Origin: Paenibacillus piscarius
GTDB taxonomy: Bacteria; Bacillota; Bacilli; Paenibacillales; Paenibacillaceae
Assembly (NCBI RefSeq): GCF_022234545.1
Contig: NZ_JAIEUI010000001.1
Coordinates: forward strand, 230,799-294,798
Reading direction: 5' to 3'
Length of the DNA stretch: 64,000 nucleotides
Shown here piece after piece: positions 28,201-37,521 of the stretch (positions within the stretch are counted from its first letter, which is position 1; every line of letters begins with the position of its first letter). The position numbers were made by a program, and so were the translations under genes. Under the pieces are notes generated by a model. The model worked only from the letters and a program-made list of their open reading frames with translations. It ran no database searches and was not told where the DNA came from.

Positions 28201-29145
28201 GTGGAGGTTATTACCGAACAGGGGACGGCGAAGCCGCTTCGCAGCCCGGGCACAGGCAGAATGCGCAAGCAGGCCTTTTACGACAATATTGCCGGGTACC
28301 TATTCATTGCCCCTATGCTCATTCTGACCGTAACGCTGGTCATTATTCCGATTCTGCTATCCGGCGTGATCAGCTTCTCGAACTGGAACTTTGTTTCCGG
28401 GCTGGACGGGTTCCAGTTTGTCGGGCTGGACAATTACTCACGGCTCATGCAGGACGAATCCTTTCACCGTTCGCTCTACAACAACCTGATTATGATTGCC
28501 GTCGTACCGGTTGCGATGTTCCTGGCGCTGGTGCTGGCGGTGCTGATTAACAAGGCGACGTATTTCAAAACCTTTTTCAAAGTCATCTATTTCATGCCCT
28601 TCATCTCCAGCTTCGTGGCGATTGCCCTGCTGTGGAGAGTGCTGTATCATCCGAACAACGGTCCGATTAACGGTTTCCTGAGATCCATCGGGGTGGAACA
28701 TCCGCCTATGTGGCTGGCCGACCCCAAGTTCGCCCTGATCTCGGTCATGATTATTATGGTCTGGACTTCGCTGGGCTTCAATATGGTCATCTACCTGGCC
28801 GGCCTTCAGAACATTTCCCGCGATCTGTATGAAGCTGCCGATGTGGACGGAGCCTCGCCGCTGAGACAATTCTTCCGCATTACCTTACCGTTGCTGTCAC
28901 CGACCTCCTTTTTCCTGCTCATTACCGGGATTGTCGGCTCCTTCAAGGTCTTCGATCTGATCATGGTTCTAACGGGCGGCGGCCCGGCAGGCTCGACCTC
29001 GGTCATTGTCTACTATCTGTATGAGGTGGCCTTCGTGAATCTGGAATCGGGCTACGCTTCCGCAATGGGGATTATTCTGCTGATTCTCATCCTGCTGGTA
29101 ACCTTGGTTCAATGGGTCGGACAAAAGAAATGGGTCAATTACTAG
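28201..29145 (+). CDS. ABC sugar permease, MalF/UgpA type
   Basis: Membrane subunit of about 314 residues with the EAA loop EAADVDGASPLRQFFRITLP. A GTG at 28192 is also in frame, but GAGGTG at 28189-28194 serves GTG 28201 with a six-base gap, so I prefer 28201. It opens the operon that also holds the second permease, a binding lipoprotein and beta-glucuronidase. The product of that enzyme gene suggests glucuronide-bearing cargo. Confidence 0.9.
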   Translation: MEVITEQGTAKPLRSPGTGRMRKQAFYDNIAGYLFIAPMLILTVTLVIIPILLSGVISFSNWNFVSGLDGFQFVGLDNYSRLMQDESFHRSLYNNLIMIAVVPVAMFLALVLAVLINKATYFKTFFKVIYFMPFISSFVAIALLWRVLYHPNNGPINGFLRSIGVEHPPMWLADPKFALISVMIIMVWTSLGFNMVIYLAGLQNISRDLYEAADVDGASPLRQFFRITLPLLSPTSFFLLITGIVGSFKVFDLIMVLTGGGPAGSTSVIVYYLYEVAFVNLESGYASAMGIILLILILLVTLVQWVGQKKWVNY

Positions 29146-29156
29146 GAGGTCAACAC

Positions 29157-29987
29157 ATGCGATCACTCAAGCTAAGCCGCGTTATCGTCACCCTCTTCAT
29201 GGCGGTCGCGGGCATCCTGTTCATCATGCCGTTCTTATGGATGCTGTCCGCTTCCTTCAAGCCGGAGCTGGATGTTATGAAATATCCGATAGAGTGGATT
29301 CCTGCGAAATGGAATGCGGTGGAGAACTATAAGCAGGTATGGGCGGGAGCCGTACCGTTCACACTCTATTACTGGAACACGACGAAGGTGACCCTGATGT
29401 CCACAGCGCTGTCCCTGATGATATCGGCAATGGCAGCCTATGGCTTTTCTAAAATCATGTTTCGGGGCCGGGATACCCTCTTCCTGATTGTCCTCGCCAC
29501 CTTCATGATTCCGACCCAGGCGATTCTGGTACCTCAGTTCATTATGTACCGCTGGCTCGGACTGTTCGACAGCCATATCGGGCTGGTGCTGCTGGCGGCC
29601 TCCGGCGTGCTGGGCACGTTCCTGCTCCGGCAGTTCTTCCTCGGCATTCATGATGAGATTATTGAATCGGCACGGATTGATGCAGCAGGCCACTGGACGA
29701 TCTTCAGCCGGATCGCCCTGCCTCTGGTGCAGCCAGCCCTTGCTACCTATATGATTCTCCGCTTCATCTGGACCTGGAATGATTACCAGAATCCGCTGAT
29801 CTTCCTCCGTTCCGATTCATTGTTTACCCTGCAGCTGGGGATACGGAAATTCGCTGATTTCAGCGGCGAGTTCTATTCCTTAATGATGGCAGGGGCAGTA
29901 TCCGCCATTCTGCCGCTCCTGATCATCTTCATCATCGGCCAGAAACAGGTCATTGAGGGAGTTGCGATGGGCAGTGTCAAAGGCTAG
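29157..29987 (+). CDS. ABC sugar permease, MalG/UgpE type
   Basis: Partner permease of 276 residues. The EAA-type loop reads ESARIDAAGHWTIFSRIALP, with Ala where Gly is usual in DGA. The C-terminal KQVIEGVAMGSVKG is family-typical. ATG 29157 follows a perfect AGGAGG with an eight-base gap; a longer frame from 29112 lies inside the previous gene. The binding-protein gene starts 27 bases later. Confidence 0.92.
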   Translation: MRSLKLSRVIVTLFMAVAGILFIMPFLWMLSASFKPELDVMKYPIEWIPAKWNAVENYKQVWAGAVPFTLYYWNTTKVTLMSTALSLMISAMAAYGFSKIMFRGRDTLFLIVLATFMIPTQAILVPQFIMYRWLGLFDSHIGLVLLAASGVLGTFLLRQFFLGIHDEIIESARIDAAGHWTIFSRIALPLVQPALATYMILRFIWTWNDYQNPLIFLRSDSLFTLQLGIRKFADFSGEFYSLMMAGAVSAILPLLIIFIIGQKQVIEGVAMGSVKG

Positions 29988-30014
29988 ACTAATTACACAA
30001 CAGGGGGTTATATC

Positions 30015-31364
30015 ATGTCGAAAGTCAAACGCAATTCATTCATCATCGTTCCGCTGTTAGCGCTGCTGGTCTCCGGGTGCGGAAGCGCAGGCAATGCCGC
30101 GAAGGAGCCGTCGGCTGCGGGCGAAGGCAAGGACGGCAATGCACCGGTAACGATCAAGCTGAGCAACTGGTATGCCAAAAAACTGGACAACTGGGATGTC
30201 GTCATCGCTGAATTCGAGAAGCAGCATCCGAACATCAAGGTGGAATTCGCCTCTGCGGAGGACAACAATTCCAATGAATATTACAAGAAGCTCGATCTGG
30301 CTGTTGCCGGCGGTGACGATCTGGATGTCATTATGTTCAGCAACATGACCTTCCTGTCCCAGCGGGCCGGGCTCGGCATGATCCAGCCGCTGGATGATTA
30401 TCTGGCCAAGGACGGCATTGCGATTAAGGATGAATATACAGCTGATACCAGCATTGACGGCAAGGTCTATGGCCTGCCCGGCAAGTCCTCGCAGGGTCTG
30501 GTCATTATTAACGAGGAACATCTGAAGGAAGCGGGTCTTGAGCTGCCGAAGGACTGGACCTGGGATCAGTACATGGATTACGCCAAGGCAATGACGAAGA
30601 AAACGGGCGATAAAACCCGTTACGGCACCTACTTCCACAGCTGGATTCAATATGGCTATGTGGTGCAGAACTTCGGCCAGCCGGTGAATGCGAATCTGAC
30701 CACCGATGACGGCAAGACCGCCAATATTGACAATCCGTTCATGCGCAAATCGCTGGAGCTGCGGCTTCGGGGAGAACAGGAAGGCTCTGCAACCCCGTAT
30801 TCCGAGGTGGTCAGCCAGAAGCTGAATTACAGACCGCAATATTTCAACCAGGATACCAGTATGCTTGTTACGGGAACCTTCCTGATCCCGGAGACTGGCG
30901 GAACGGATACGATTCCGGCTACCTTCAAGACCGTGTTCGCTCCGCTGCCGAAGATGAAGGCGGAAGATCCGATGTCCTCGAACGTGAGCGGAGATGTCCT
31001 GAGCATCTACAGCAAGTCCAAGCATAAAGACGAGGCCTACACCTTCATCCGCTGGTTCTCTACCGAAGGCATCGTGCTGCAGGGGAAGAATATTCCGTCC
31101 TGGAAAAAAGCTGACCTGAATGATGTGGTAGACCGGATCATCGCGGGCAGCAAAACCCCGGAAATGATCGACAAAGCTTCGCTGCTCTATGTGCTGGAGA
31201 AGACCATTCCAACTACAGCGGCTACAGCCGTGCCTTATCATGCTGAGCTGGAAAAGGTGCTGCTGGAGGAATTCGATAAAATGATGCTGGCCGGCCAGAG
31301 CATTGACGATACGATTCAGAATGCACAGACCAAAATCCAGAAAATTATTGATTCCAAATCCTAA
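30015..31364 (+). CDS. Sugar-binding lipoprotein (CUT1 importer)
   Basis: A 449-residue family 1 solute-binding protein with a signal peptide and lipobox LVSGC. AVAGGDDLDVIMFSNM and LPGKSSQGLVIINEEHL are typical for the group. Here the binding protein follows the permeases, unlike the other importers of the window, where it comes first. The next gene is beta-glucuronidase, so aldouronates or other glucuronides are the most likely ligands. CAGGGGG precedes the ATG. Confidence 0.9.
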   Translation: MSKVKRNSFIIVPLLALLVSGCGSAGNAAKEPSAAGEGKDGNAPVTIKLSNWYAKKLDNWDVVIAEFEKQHPNIKVEFASAEDNNSNEYYKKLDLAVAGGDDLDVIMFSNMTFLSQRAGLGMIQPLDDYLAKDGIAIKDEYTADTSIDGKVYGLPGKSSQGLVIINEEHLKEAGLELPKDWTWDQYMDYAKAMTKKTGDKTRYGTYFHSWIQYGYVVQNFGQPVNANLTTDDGKTANIDNPFMRKSLELRLRGEQEGSATPYSEVVSQKLNYRPQYFNQDTSMLVTGTFLIPETGGTDTIPATFKTVFAPLPKMKAEDPMSSNVSGDVLSIYSKSKHKDEAYTFIRWFSTEGIVLQGKNIPSWKKADLNDVVDRIIAGSKTPEMIDKASLLYVLEKTIPTTAATAVPYHAELEKVLLEEFDKMMLAGQSIDDTIQNAQTKIQKIIDSKS

Positions 31365-31397
31365 GCAGATAATACAGATGAGACAGGAGTGCTGACC

Positions 31398-33194
31398 GTG
31401 CTGTATCCGATAATGACCGAAACCCGCAGCCTGTATGATCTGGGCGGGATATGGAATTTCAAGCTGGACCACGGCCAGGGATGGGAGGAGCGCTGGTACG
31501 AGTCCAGGCTCCTGGACACCCTCCCGATGGCGGTGCCGTCCGCGTATAATGATCTTGGCGTAAGCCCGGAGATCCGCAATCATATCGGCTGGGTGTGGTA
31601 TGAGCGGGAGCTGACGCTCCCGGCGAAGATTATGGACGAGCGCCTGGTTCTCCGCTTCGGCTCGGCTACCCATAAGGCTAAGGTGTATATCAACGGAAGC
31701 TTTGTCATGGAGCATTCGGGCGGATTCCTGCCCTTCGAGGGCGTGATTAACGAATACATCCGGCCAGGAGCGAACCGGTTGACCGTAGCGGTTCATAATG
31801 TGGTGGATTACACCACATTGCCGGTTGGCCTGTACACGGAGACCGAGGGGCCAGATGGCAAGATCAAGGTGAAGAACCAGCCGAACTTCGATTTCTTCAA
31901 CTTTGCCGGGCTGCAGCGGCCGGTAAGAATCTACTCTACACCGCAAACCTTCGTAGAGGATGTTACGGTGGTCACGGATTACTCAGGAGAGAATGGGACT
32001 GTCAGGTATAATGTGGACATTAGCGGTGAAGCCGATATCCGGGTTACGGTGCTGGATGAGGAAGGGAATGAGGTCTGCTCAGGGGCAGAACCCTCCGGGC
32101 TGCTGGATATTCCCTCTGTCAGACTATGGCAGCCGCTGAACGCTTACTTGTACACCCTGAGAATCGAACTGCTGCAATCGGGACAATTGGCGGATGTCTA
32201 TGAGCTGCCGTTCGGCGTGCGGACGGTAGAAGTGAAGGACGGGCAGTTCCTGATCAATGGCGAGCCCTTCTACTTCAAGGGCTACGGCAGACATGAGGAT
32301 ACCCCGTTCCATGGGCGGGGCCTGGATGAAGCCGCGAACATTATGGACTTCAATCTAATGAAATGGTCGGGAGCTAATTCCTTCCGCACCGCACATTATC
32401 CGTATGCCGAGGAAGTGATGCGGCTGGCCGACCGTGAAGGCTTTGTCGTCATCAATGAGACTCCGGCAGTAGGCCTGGATCTTAATTTCCTGGTGATGTT
32501 CTCTGGAGGATCGAAGAAGGACACCTGGGCCGAGGTTCAGACCTTCGGGCATCACCAGCAGGTGATCCGGGAGCTGATCAACCGGGATAAGAATCATGCC
32601 TGTGTGGTCATGTGGAATGTAGCCAACGAACCGGCATCCTATGAGGATGGAGCGTACGAATACTTCAAGCCGCTGATTGAGCAGCTGCGGGAGGAAGATC
32701 CGCAGCACCGCCCGGTCACCCTGGTGACGCATATCGAAGCTTCACCGGCGAATGACCGGATCTCCGAGCTGATCGATGTGCTGGCCTTCAACCGTTATTA
32801 CGGCTGGTACGTGGACGGGGGAGACCTGGAGGCGGCGAAGATCAAGCTGCGGCAGGAGCTGGAAGCGTGGACCCGGCGCTGCCCCGGCAAGCCGATGATG
32901 ATGACCGAATATGGCACGGACACCGTAGCCGGAATGCATGATGTGGAGCCGATCATGTTCACGGAGGAATACCAGGTGGCCTTCTACCGGGCCAACCATG
33001 AGGTCTTCGACGAGTTCCCTGATTTTGTAGGCGAGCAGGTATGGAATTTCGCCGACTTTGCCACCAGCCAGGGCATTATCCGGGTGCAGGGGAACAAGAA
33101 GGGCATCTTCACCCGTGACCGCAAGCCCAAGGCAGCCGCCCATGAGCTGCGCCGGAGATGGACGGAGATCCCTGATTTTGGTTATAAGAAGTGA
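31398..33194 (+). CDS. uidA: GH2 beta-glucuronidase
   Basis: Hydrolyses beta-D-glucuronides to glucuronic acid in the cytoplasm. The roughly 598-residue protein parallels E. coli UidA over its whole length. It has an N-terminal sugar-binding jelly roll, an Ig-like domain, and a TIM barrel with acid/base Glu411 in VANEPAS and nucleophile Glu504 in MMTEYGTDT. The segment [14 protein letters not shown] carries the Asn and Lys that recognise the carboxylate and separate glucuronidases from galactosidases. No signal peptide. GTG 31398 follows AGGAG at eight bases; GTG 31389 overlaps that site. It is the last gene of the importer operon and is closed by the terminator at 33241. Confidence 0.95.
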   Translation: MLYPIMTETRSLYDLGGIWNFKLDHGQGWEERWYESRLLDTLPMAVPSAYNDLGVSPEIRNHIGWVWYERELTLPAKIMDERLVLRFGSATHKAKVYINGSFVMEHSGGFLPFEGVINEYIRPGANRLTVAVHNVVDYTTLPVGLYTETEGPDGKIKVKNQPNFDFFNFAGLQRPVRIYSTPQTFVEDVTVVTDYSGENGTVRYNVDISGEADIRVTVLDEEGNEVCSGAEPSGLLDIPSVRLWQPLNAYLYTLRIELLQSGQLADVYELPFGVRTVEVKDGQFLINGEPFYFKGYGRHEDTPFHGRGLDEAANIMDFNLMKWSGANSFRTAHYPYAEEVMRLADREGFVVINETPAVGLDLNFLVMFSGGSKKDTWAEVQTFGHHQQVIRELINRDKNHACVVMWNVANEPASYEDGAYEYFKPLIEQLREEDPQHRPVTLVTHIEASPANDRISELIDVLAFNRYYGWYVDGGDLEAAKIKLRQELEAWTRRCPGKPMMMTEYGTDTVAGMHDVEPIMFTEEYQVAFYRANHEVFDEFPDFVGEQVWNFADFATSQGIIRVQGNKKGIFTRDRKPKAAAHELRRRWTEIPDFGYKK

Positions 33195-33240
33195 AATGAA
33201 CTTTCGTTTGCAGCGCAAGCTTGCAAGTCTCCAACCCTTT

Positions 33241-33270
33241 AAGCCTCCCGTTATGGGAGGCTTGTTTTTT
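33241..33270 (+). terminator. Intrinsic terminator of the uidA operon
   Basis: AAGCCTCCC and GGGAGGCTT form a perfect nine-base stem with a five-base loop, followed by GTTTTTT. Confidence 0.92.
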
Positions 33271-33334
33271 ACAACAACCCCCGGCTCGGCTGGGGGGCCT
33301 TAATGATTCGTGGCAAGAGGGAAGGGCGGACGGA

Positions 33335-33440
33335 GTTGGAAAAAAGGCACTTAATTTTGCTGTAATCGAGGGTTAGGGGGAAGTGGTTGGAAAAAGTACA
33401 CTTAATTTCTGGAATCCGATGGATTTAGCAGAAGTTGGAC
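33335..33440. repeat. 51-bp repeat array (two units plus a decayed third)
   Basis: GTTGGAAAAA starts at 33335 and 33386, exactly 51 bases apart, each followed within eight bases by CACTTAATTT. A weaker third unit opens with GTTGGACT at 33434, and an inverted TTTTTCCAAC lies near 33456. The array sits in the 426-base gap between the convergent uidA and AraC-type genes. I see no gene in the remainder. Confidence 0.65.
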
Positions 33441-33620
33441 TGAGTAAGCTGCATTTTTCCAACTACTTAGTTCACGTAGCCCTTTACCGTCAAATTAAAT
33501 GTACAATTTCCACTTCTATAAGTCCGACGTCATGAGTCAGACGCTGTAAGCCCCCCCCTAATGATCCAGTCCCGCCTTCCGCAGACACTGTGCCTTCCCG
33601 CTCCACTTCCCGCGAACATT

Positions 33621-34475
33621 CTACATCCTGTTGTATTCCTGCTTAGCATATCTGCCCGGGGATACTCCCGCTACCTTGGTGAAGCTGCGGATGAAGTTGG
33701 CGTAATCGCTGAAGCCGGATTGATAACAGGCCTCGGTAAGGCTAAGGCCGTCCCGGAGGTAAGCCTTGGCTAACGAAATCCGCCGGTCCAGGATATAGGA
33801 GCGCAGCGTTAGTCCTGTATGTTGTTTGAACTGTCTGCTGATATAGGTACTGTTCAGATGAAAGATGCCGCTAAGCTGCTCAAGCGTGAGGGTCTGCCCC
33901 AGATGGGCATCGATATACTCCATCGTCCTGCGGACCAGCTCCGGCATGATATCTGCAGGAACGATGTTTGTTTTACGAAACACGGTGTTGGTCAGCACCA
34001 ATAATTGAGCAAGCAGGCTGTTGGCGAGAATATCTGCCCCATACGCATCAGATGAGAGGGCCTTCTCCAGATCGCCGGTCAACCGGAGAGCCTGCTGAAG
34101 CTCAGCTTCCTCCAGATGAACGATGTTGCCCTTTCCCTTCGGACGGTAGTCGAAGCACCAGGATAGTGGAGTAGCCGGAGTAGAGAGGCGGTGCAGATAA
34201 GATTTTTGCAGATTGATCGTAATCCGTTCATATTCCGATTCATCCTGGCTGAAGGAACGATGCATCTCTTCCGGGTTCAGCACAAGCAGATCTCCGCGCT
34301 GCAGGTGGTAGCAGCTGTTCTCAATATAGAACTTGACGTTACCGCGCAGAAATAAATACAGCTCATACGCTTCATGGCGGTGATAGAAGCTTCCCATATT
34401 ATAGGTGGTTGTCCTGTGCAGGTAGAGGTAATCTTTATGAATAGGGTCATAGCGAAGCTCAAATGGCTCGTTCAT
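33621..34475 (-). CDS. AraC-family regulator with cupin sensor
   Basis: One-component regulator of 284 residues. The N-terminal cupin-like half has YHRHEAYELYLFLRGNVKFY, and the C-terminal double HTH covers about 185-282 (LTLEQLSGIFHLNSTYISRQF, then ACYQSGFSDYANFIRSF). ATG 34475 has GGAGGT five bases upstream; the longer frame to 34502 lacks a site. It diverges from the 658-residue enzyme gene at 34.6 kb and so probably controls it. It resembles the AraC-type gene at 37.5 kb along its length (YHRH.AYELYLFLRGN, GFSDYANFIRSFTKVAG), which points to a duplication. Confidence 0.92.
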   Translation of the reverse strand: MNEPFELRYDPIHKDYLYLHRTTTYNMGSFYHRHEAYELYLFLRGNVKFYIENSCYHLQRGDLLVLNPEEMHRSFSQDESEYERITINLQKSYLHRLSTPATPLSWCFDYRPKGKGNIVHLEEAELQQALRLTGDLEKALSSDAYGADILANSLLAQLLVLTNTVFRKTNIVPADIMPELVRRTMEYIDAHLGQTLTLEQLSGIFHLNSTYISRQFKQHTGLTLRSYILDRRISLAKAYLRDGLSLTEACYQSGFSDYANFIRSFTKVAGVSPGRYAKQEYNRM

Positions 34476-34624
34476 GAGTAACCTCCGGATCATTTCGCGC
34501 AATAATTATAGCGGAAGCTGCAATGATTCTTCTCTGGAACTACTTTAAAATGACATTATCCTAGCATGCAGGAATATGATTTGCAACCATTTTATCGTAA
34601 AAGAGCAGACTGGGGGACAGGATA

Positions 34625-36601
34625 GTGGAACTGATTATAACCGCAAGAAGCAAGGCTCAGGAAGATTCTGAATACACCGGACTTAACGGGCATGGGCTAC
34701 ATGCATCCGTAGAGATAACAGGCGGGACAGGCAGTGCGCGGCAGCCCTTTCAGGCTTATGTACAGGTCACGAATCTGAACAACACAACTTGGTCAGGCGT
34801 CATTCATGTGGAGCTGCCATTCGCTAAGGCTGATCCGCGCTTTTTCCTTCCCGCGTTTATGTATGGCCGCAACCGGGGAGAAGCTCCGCAGAATGTCCCG
34901 AACGAATTCCCGAGATTAAGGGAGGGGCAGCCCGCGCGGCCTTCTTCTCCCTGGTGGATGGTGCGCAGCGACCGGCTGTCACATCCTGCAGCGCTTGTAT
35001 ATGACACGGGCAAGGTGTACGGATTATGCGCAAGCCCTTATTTTGTATACAGGGAGGGAGAGAGAATCCAGTGGAAGCCAGGTCTGGAGGGGGAGTTCTT
35101 CCAGTATGGCGGCTTCACCTGCTCGCTTGCCAAGGGAACGGTCGGGTATACGCTGGGGTATGAGAATGCTCCGCTTCTGTTCATCAAATCGCATCTCGTC
35201 AAGCAGCGGGCACCGCTGGAGGAGAACTGCTTCGAGCTGGCAGCGTCAGAAGCTGTAGCGTTCACACTGGATCTGTATGAATATGAGGCCGGGTCTGAGC
35301 TGGGTATCCATGCTGCGCTGGAAGAGATCTATTCCCGCTACCATCAGCCGCCGAGATCCGGCAGTGATAAGCGGACCGCTGCGGCCGACCTGTCGAAGGC
35401 GATCTATCAATATGCGTGGTTGCCTGAGGACCGGAGCTACACAACCTTTGTCTATGAGGACAAGGAGACGGGCGGGTACCGGTATAATAAATTGATCTCC
35501 ATCAGCTGGACAAATGGTCTGACTGTAGCCACTCCTATGCTGATGGCTGCGCTGCGGCTGGGGGATGAGCCTATGCGCCAGCAGGCCCTCTCCTGCATTG
35601 AGAATATCATTGCTAACTCCCTGAACCCGGCTTCCGGGCTCCCCTACGAGGCTTATCAGGAAGGGAAATGGAGCATTCGCGGCTGGTGGTTTGACGGGAT
35701 GCGTACGCCGGGACATTCCGCTTATCTGTGCGGACAGGCTTTATTCTATATTATGAAGGCTTACGAATATGAGAAAAGACTCAACCATGTCATCCACGAG
35801 GACTGGGTGGACTTCGTGCGTAAGATTCTCCCTGTACTGGAGAGAAGCCGGAATTCGGACGGTGAATACCCTACGATTCTCTCCGAGAGAACCGGTGCCG
35901 GGCTTGAATATGATGCCTTCAGCGGAACCTGGATCCTGGCTGCAATAGCCTACTATAGCTGGCTAACCGGAAACCGGTCGCATCTGGACAGCCTGAAGCG
36001 CAGTGAGCGGCATTACTATGAGACCTATGTAAGAAGGCTGGAATGTTATGGAGGGCCGCTTGACACGGATAAAGCGGTAGATTCTGAAGGGATTCTGGCG
36101 TATATCCGGGCGGTCCGGTATCTGCATGCCCTTACCGGGGATGAGCTGTATCTTGATCATATGAGAGATGCCCTTGCTTACGAGTTCACCTTCAAATTCG
36201 CCTATAATTCACCGGTTAAGGTGCCGCCGCTCAGCACGGTGGGCTGGTCCAGCTCCGGGGGGAGCGTGACTTCTGTCGCCAATCCGCATATTCATCCCAT
36301 GTCGAGCAGCGTGGTAGATGAGCTGTATTATTATGTGCAGCAGCGTGATGATGCGTATGTGAAGCAGCGGATGCTGGATACCGTCGGCTGGGGCTGTCAG
36401 ACCTACAACCGGTATGACCGGGAGTTCGATCATGGCTTGACCGGCTGGATGTCCGAGAGATTCTGCCACTCGGAGGGTCTGGTGACCGAGACTTACAGTG
36501 ACGGCTCACCGGCAAGCACTTGGTTCTGCCTGATGCCCTGGGCCAGCAGCAGTGTTATTGAAGGTCTGGTTGGCGACTACTGGGAGGCGGACAGCGAGTA
36601 A
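34625..36601 (+). CDS. Unassigned 658-aa protein, probable alpha/alpha toroid glycosidase
   Basis: I do not recognise the family. The first 250 residues or so look beta-rich. From about 255 to the end there are repeated amphipathic helices with Trp/Tyr/Gly turns (SISWTNGLTVATPMLMAALR, GWWFDGMRTPGHSAYLCGQA, DTDKAVDSEGILAYIRAVRY), the pattern of six-hairpin toroid enzymes such as unsaturated glucuronyl hydrolases and related glycosidases. There is no signal peptide, so the substrate should be an imported oligosaccharide. The start is GTG after GGGGGACAGG. A divergent AraC-type gene upstream suggests inducible control. Catalytic residues cannot be assigned with confidence; the conserved-looking acidic positions are in the WWFDGM and PLDTDKAVDSEG segments. 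Confidence 0.7.
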   Translation: MELIITARSKAQEDSEYTGLNGHGLHASVEITGGTGSARQPFQAYVQVTNLNNTTWSGVIHVELPFAKADPRFFLPAFMYGRNRGEAPQNVPNEFPRLREGQPARPSSPWWMVRSDRLSHPAALVYDTGKVYGLCASPYFVYREGERIQWKPGLEGEFFQYGGFTCSLAKGTVGYTLGYENAPLLFIKSHLVKQRAPLEENCFELAASEAVAFTLDLYEYEAGSELGIHAALEEIYSRYHQPPRSGSDKRTAAADLSKAIYQYAWLPEDRSYTTFVYEDKETGGYRYNKLISISWTNGLTVATPMLMAALRLGDEPMRQQALSCIENIIANSLNPASGLPYEAYQEGKWSIRGWWFDGMRTPGHSAYLCGQALFYIMKAYEYEKRLNHVIHEDWVDFVRKILPVLERSRNSDGEYPTILSERTGAGLEYDAFSGTWILAAIAYYSWLTGNRSHLDSLKRSERHYYETYVRRLECYGGPLDTDKAVDSEGILAYIRAVRYLHALTGDELYLDHMRDALAYEFTFKFAYNSPVKVPPLSTVGWSSSGGSVTSVANPHIHPMSSSVVDELYYYVQQRDDAYVKQRMLDTVGWGCQTYNRYDREFDHGLTGWMSERFCHSEGLVTETYSDGSPASTWFCLMPWASSSVIEGLVGDYWEADSE

Positions 36602-36640
36602 CGCTGTTCATTCTCAAGGTTGATATTGTGTTAAAAATAT

Positions 36641-36672
36641 GGGGCTGTCACAAAAGTGACAGCCCCTTTGTT
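36641..36672 (+). terminator. Intrinsic terminator after the 658-aa gene
   Basis: GGGGCTGTCAC and GTGACAGCCCC form a perfect 11-base stem with an AAAA loop, followed by TTTGTTGT. Confidence 0.88.
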
Positions 36673-36683
36673 GTGGGAACAAT

Positions 36684-36876
36684 GTATGTGGAAAACAGTA
36701 TACATTTTGCTGATGCGCAGGGACTAGGCTTGAATGTATGCTGAAAACAGCATATATTCTGCTGGTGCGCAGGCATGTGGCCCGAATGTATGCGGAAAAC
36801 AGCATACATTTGCAGGCACGCGGGCGTGAGGCCTGAATGTATGTGGAAAACAGCATACATTGTGCTGATGCGCAGG
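36684..36876. repeat. 51/52-bp hairpin array 2 (four units)
   Basis: Units start at 36684, 36736, 36788 and 36839 (periods 52, 52 and 51). Each opens with a hairpin of the form ATGTATGCTG-AAAA-CAGCATACAT, with small changes per unit. A more variable GC-rich linker around TGCGCAGG follows. The array occupies most of the 306-base gap between the convergent 658-residue gene and the GNAT gene. Confidence 0.9.
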
Positions 36877-36907
36877 TAATATCATCGATGGGAACAGCAT
36901 TCTCCAA

Positions 36908-37408
36908 TTAAGCTACCGTAAATTTCATACCAGCCGTCTGCACTATATTTCCTTGAATTTCAGTGGAACCATCTTCTACGGAGACCGGGATTTCAAGTGC
37001 TGCTATCAGCTTAGTCCAGAACTTAACAGCTCTTACATTGGATTTGAACATTCCCACCTCGTATCGGCCCGGGTGCAGTGTGAAGATTTGCATGACCGCA
37101 TCTTTAGCTATACTCGTGCCTCTGTACTTGGGCAATACAAACAGCTCCTGCACTGAATAGTCCGCTTCCTTGGCAACATAAGGAGGGGAGGTAACCAGAA
37201 TAAACCCAACGATTCTGTCATTAGACGTGATGAAGTAAGGATACAACCGTTTGTCCCTATAATATGGCGAGATATCTTCCATTTCGAATGTACCTTCTGC
37301 TCCAATATCCTCCTGCGAGTAAGCAGAAAGCTCATAGAGATAATAATTGAATAAGTTCTCAAATAGTTCCTTGTTTGCCTCTGTTATTTGCTGAATTGTC
37401 GCTTTCAT
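36908..37408 (-). CDS. GNAT-family acetyltransferase
   Basis: A 166-residue single-domain acetyltransferase. QELFVLPKYRGTSIAKDAVM near residue 88-107 is the acetyl-CoA-binding motif A region, and FKSNVRAVKFWTKL is motif B. I chose ATG 37408 because GGAGGT lies four bases before it; the ATG at 37420 overlaps that site. The substrate is unknown. It lies between the 658-residue enzyme and a second AraC-type gene, without an evident tie to either. Confidence 0.88.
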   Translation of the reverse strand: MKATIQQITEANKELFENLFNYYLYELSAYSQEDIGAEGTFEMEDISPYYRDKRLYPYFITSNDRIVGFILVTSPPYVAKEADYSVQELFVLPKYRGTSIAKDAVMQIFTLHPGRYEVGMFKSNVRAVKFWTKLIAALEIPVSVEDGSTEIQGNIVQTAGMKFTVA

Positions 37409-37521
37409 GTTAACCTCCATAATATTATTCTATTAACCTACTGTATCAGCACATTACGCCGGACGTAAGGGAAAAGACGGCTATAACGAACCTTACCTAT
37501 TTCAAAAGAATGCCCGGACAC

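Noticed and set aside
30057..31946. 629-residue antisense ORF
   Set aside because: It spans the opposite strand of a binding-protein gene and part of uidA, both well supported by homology. Composition is typical of a shadow frame.
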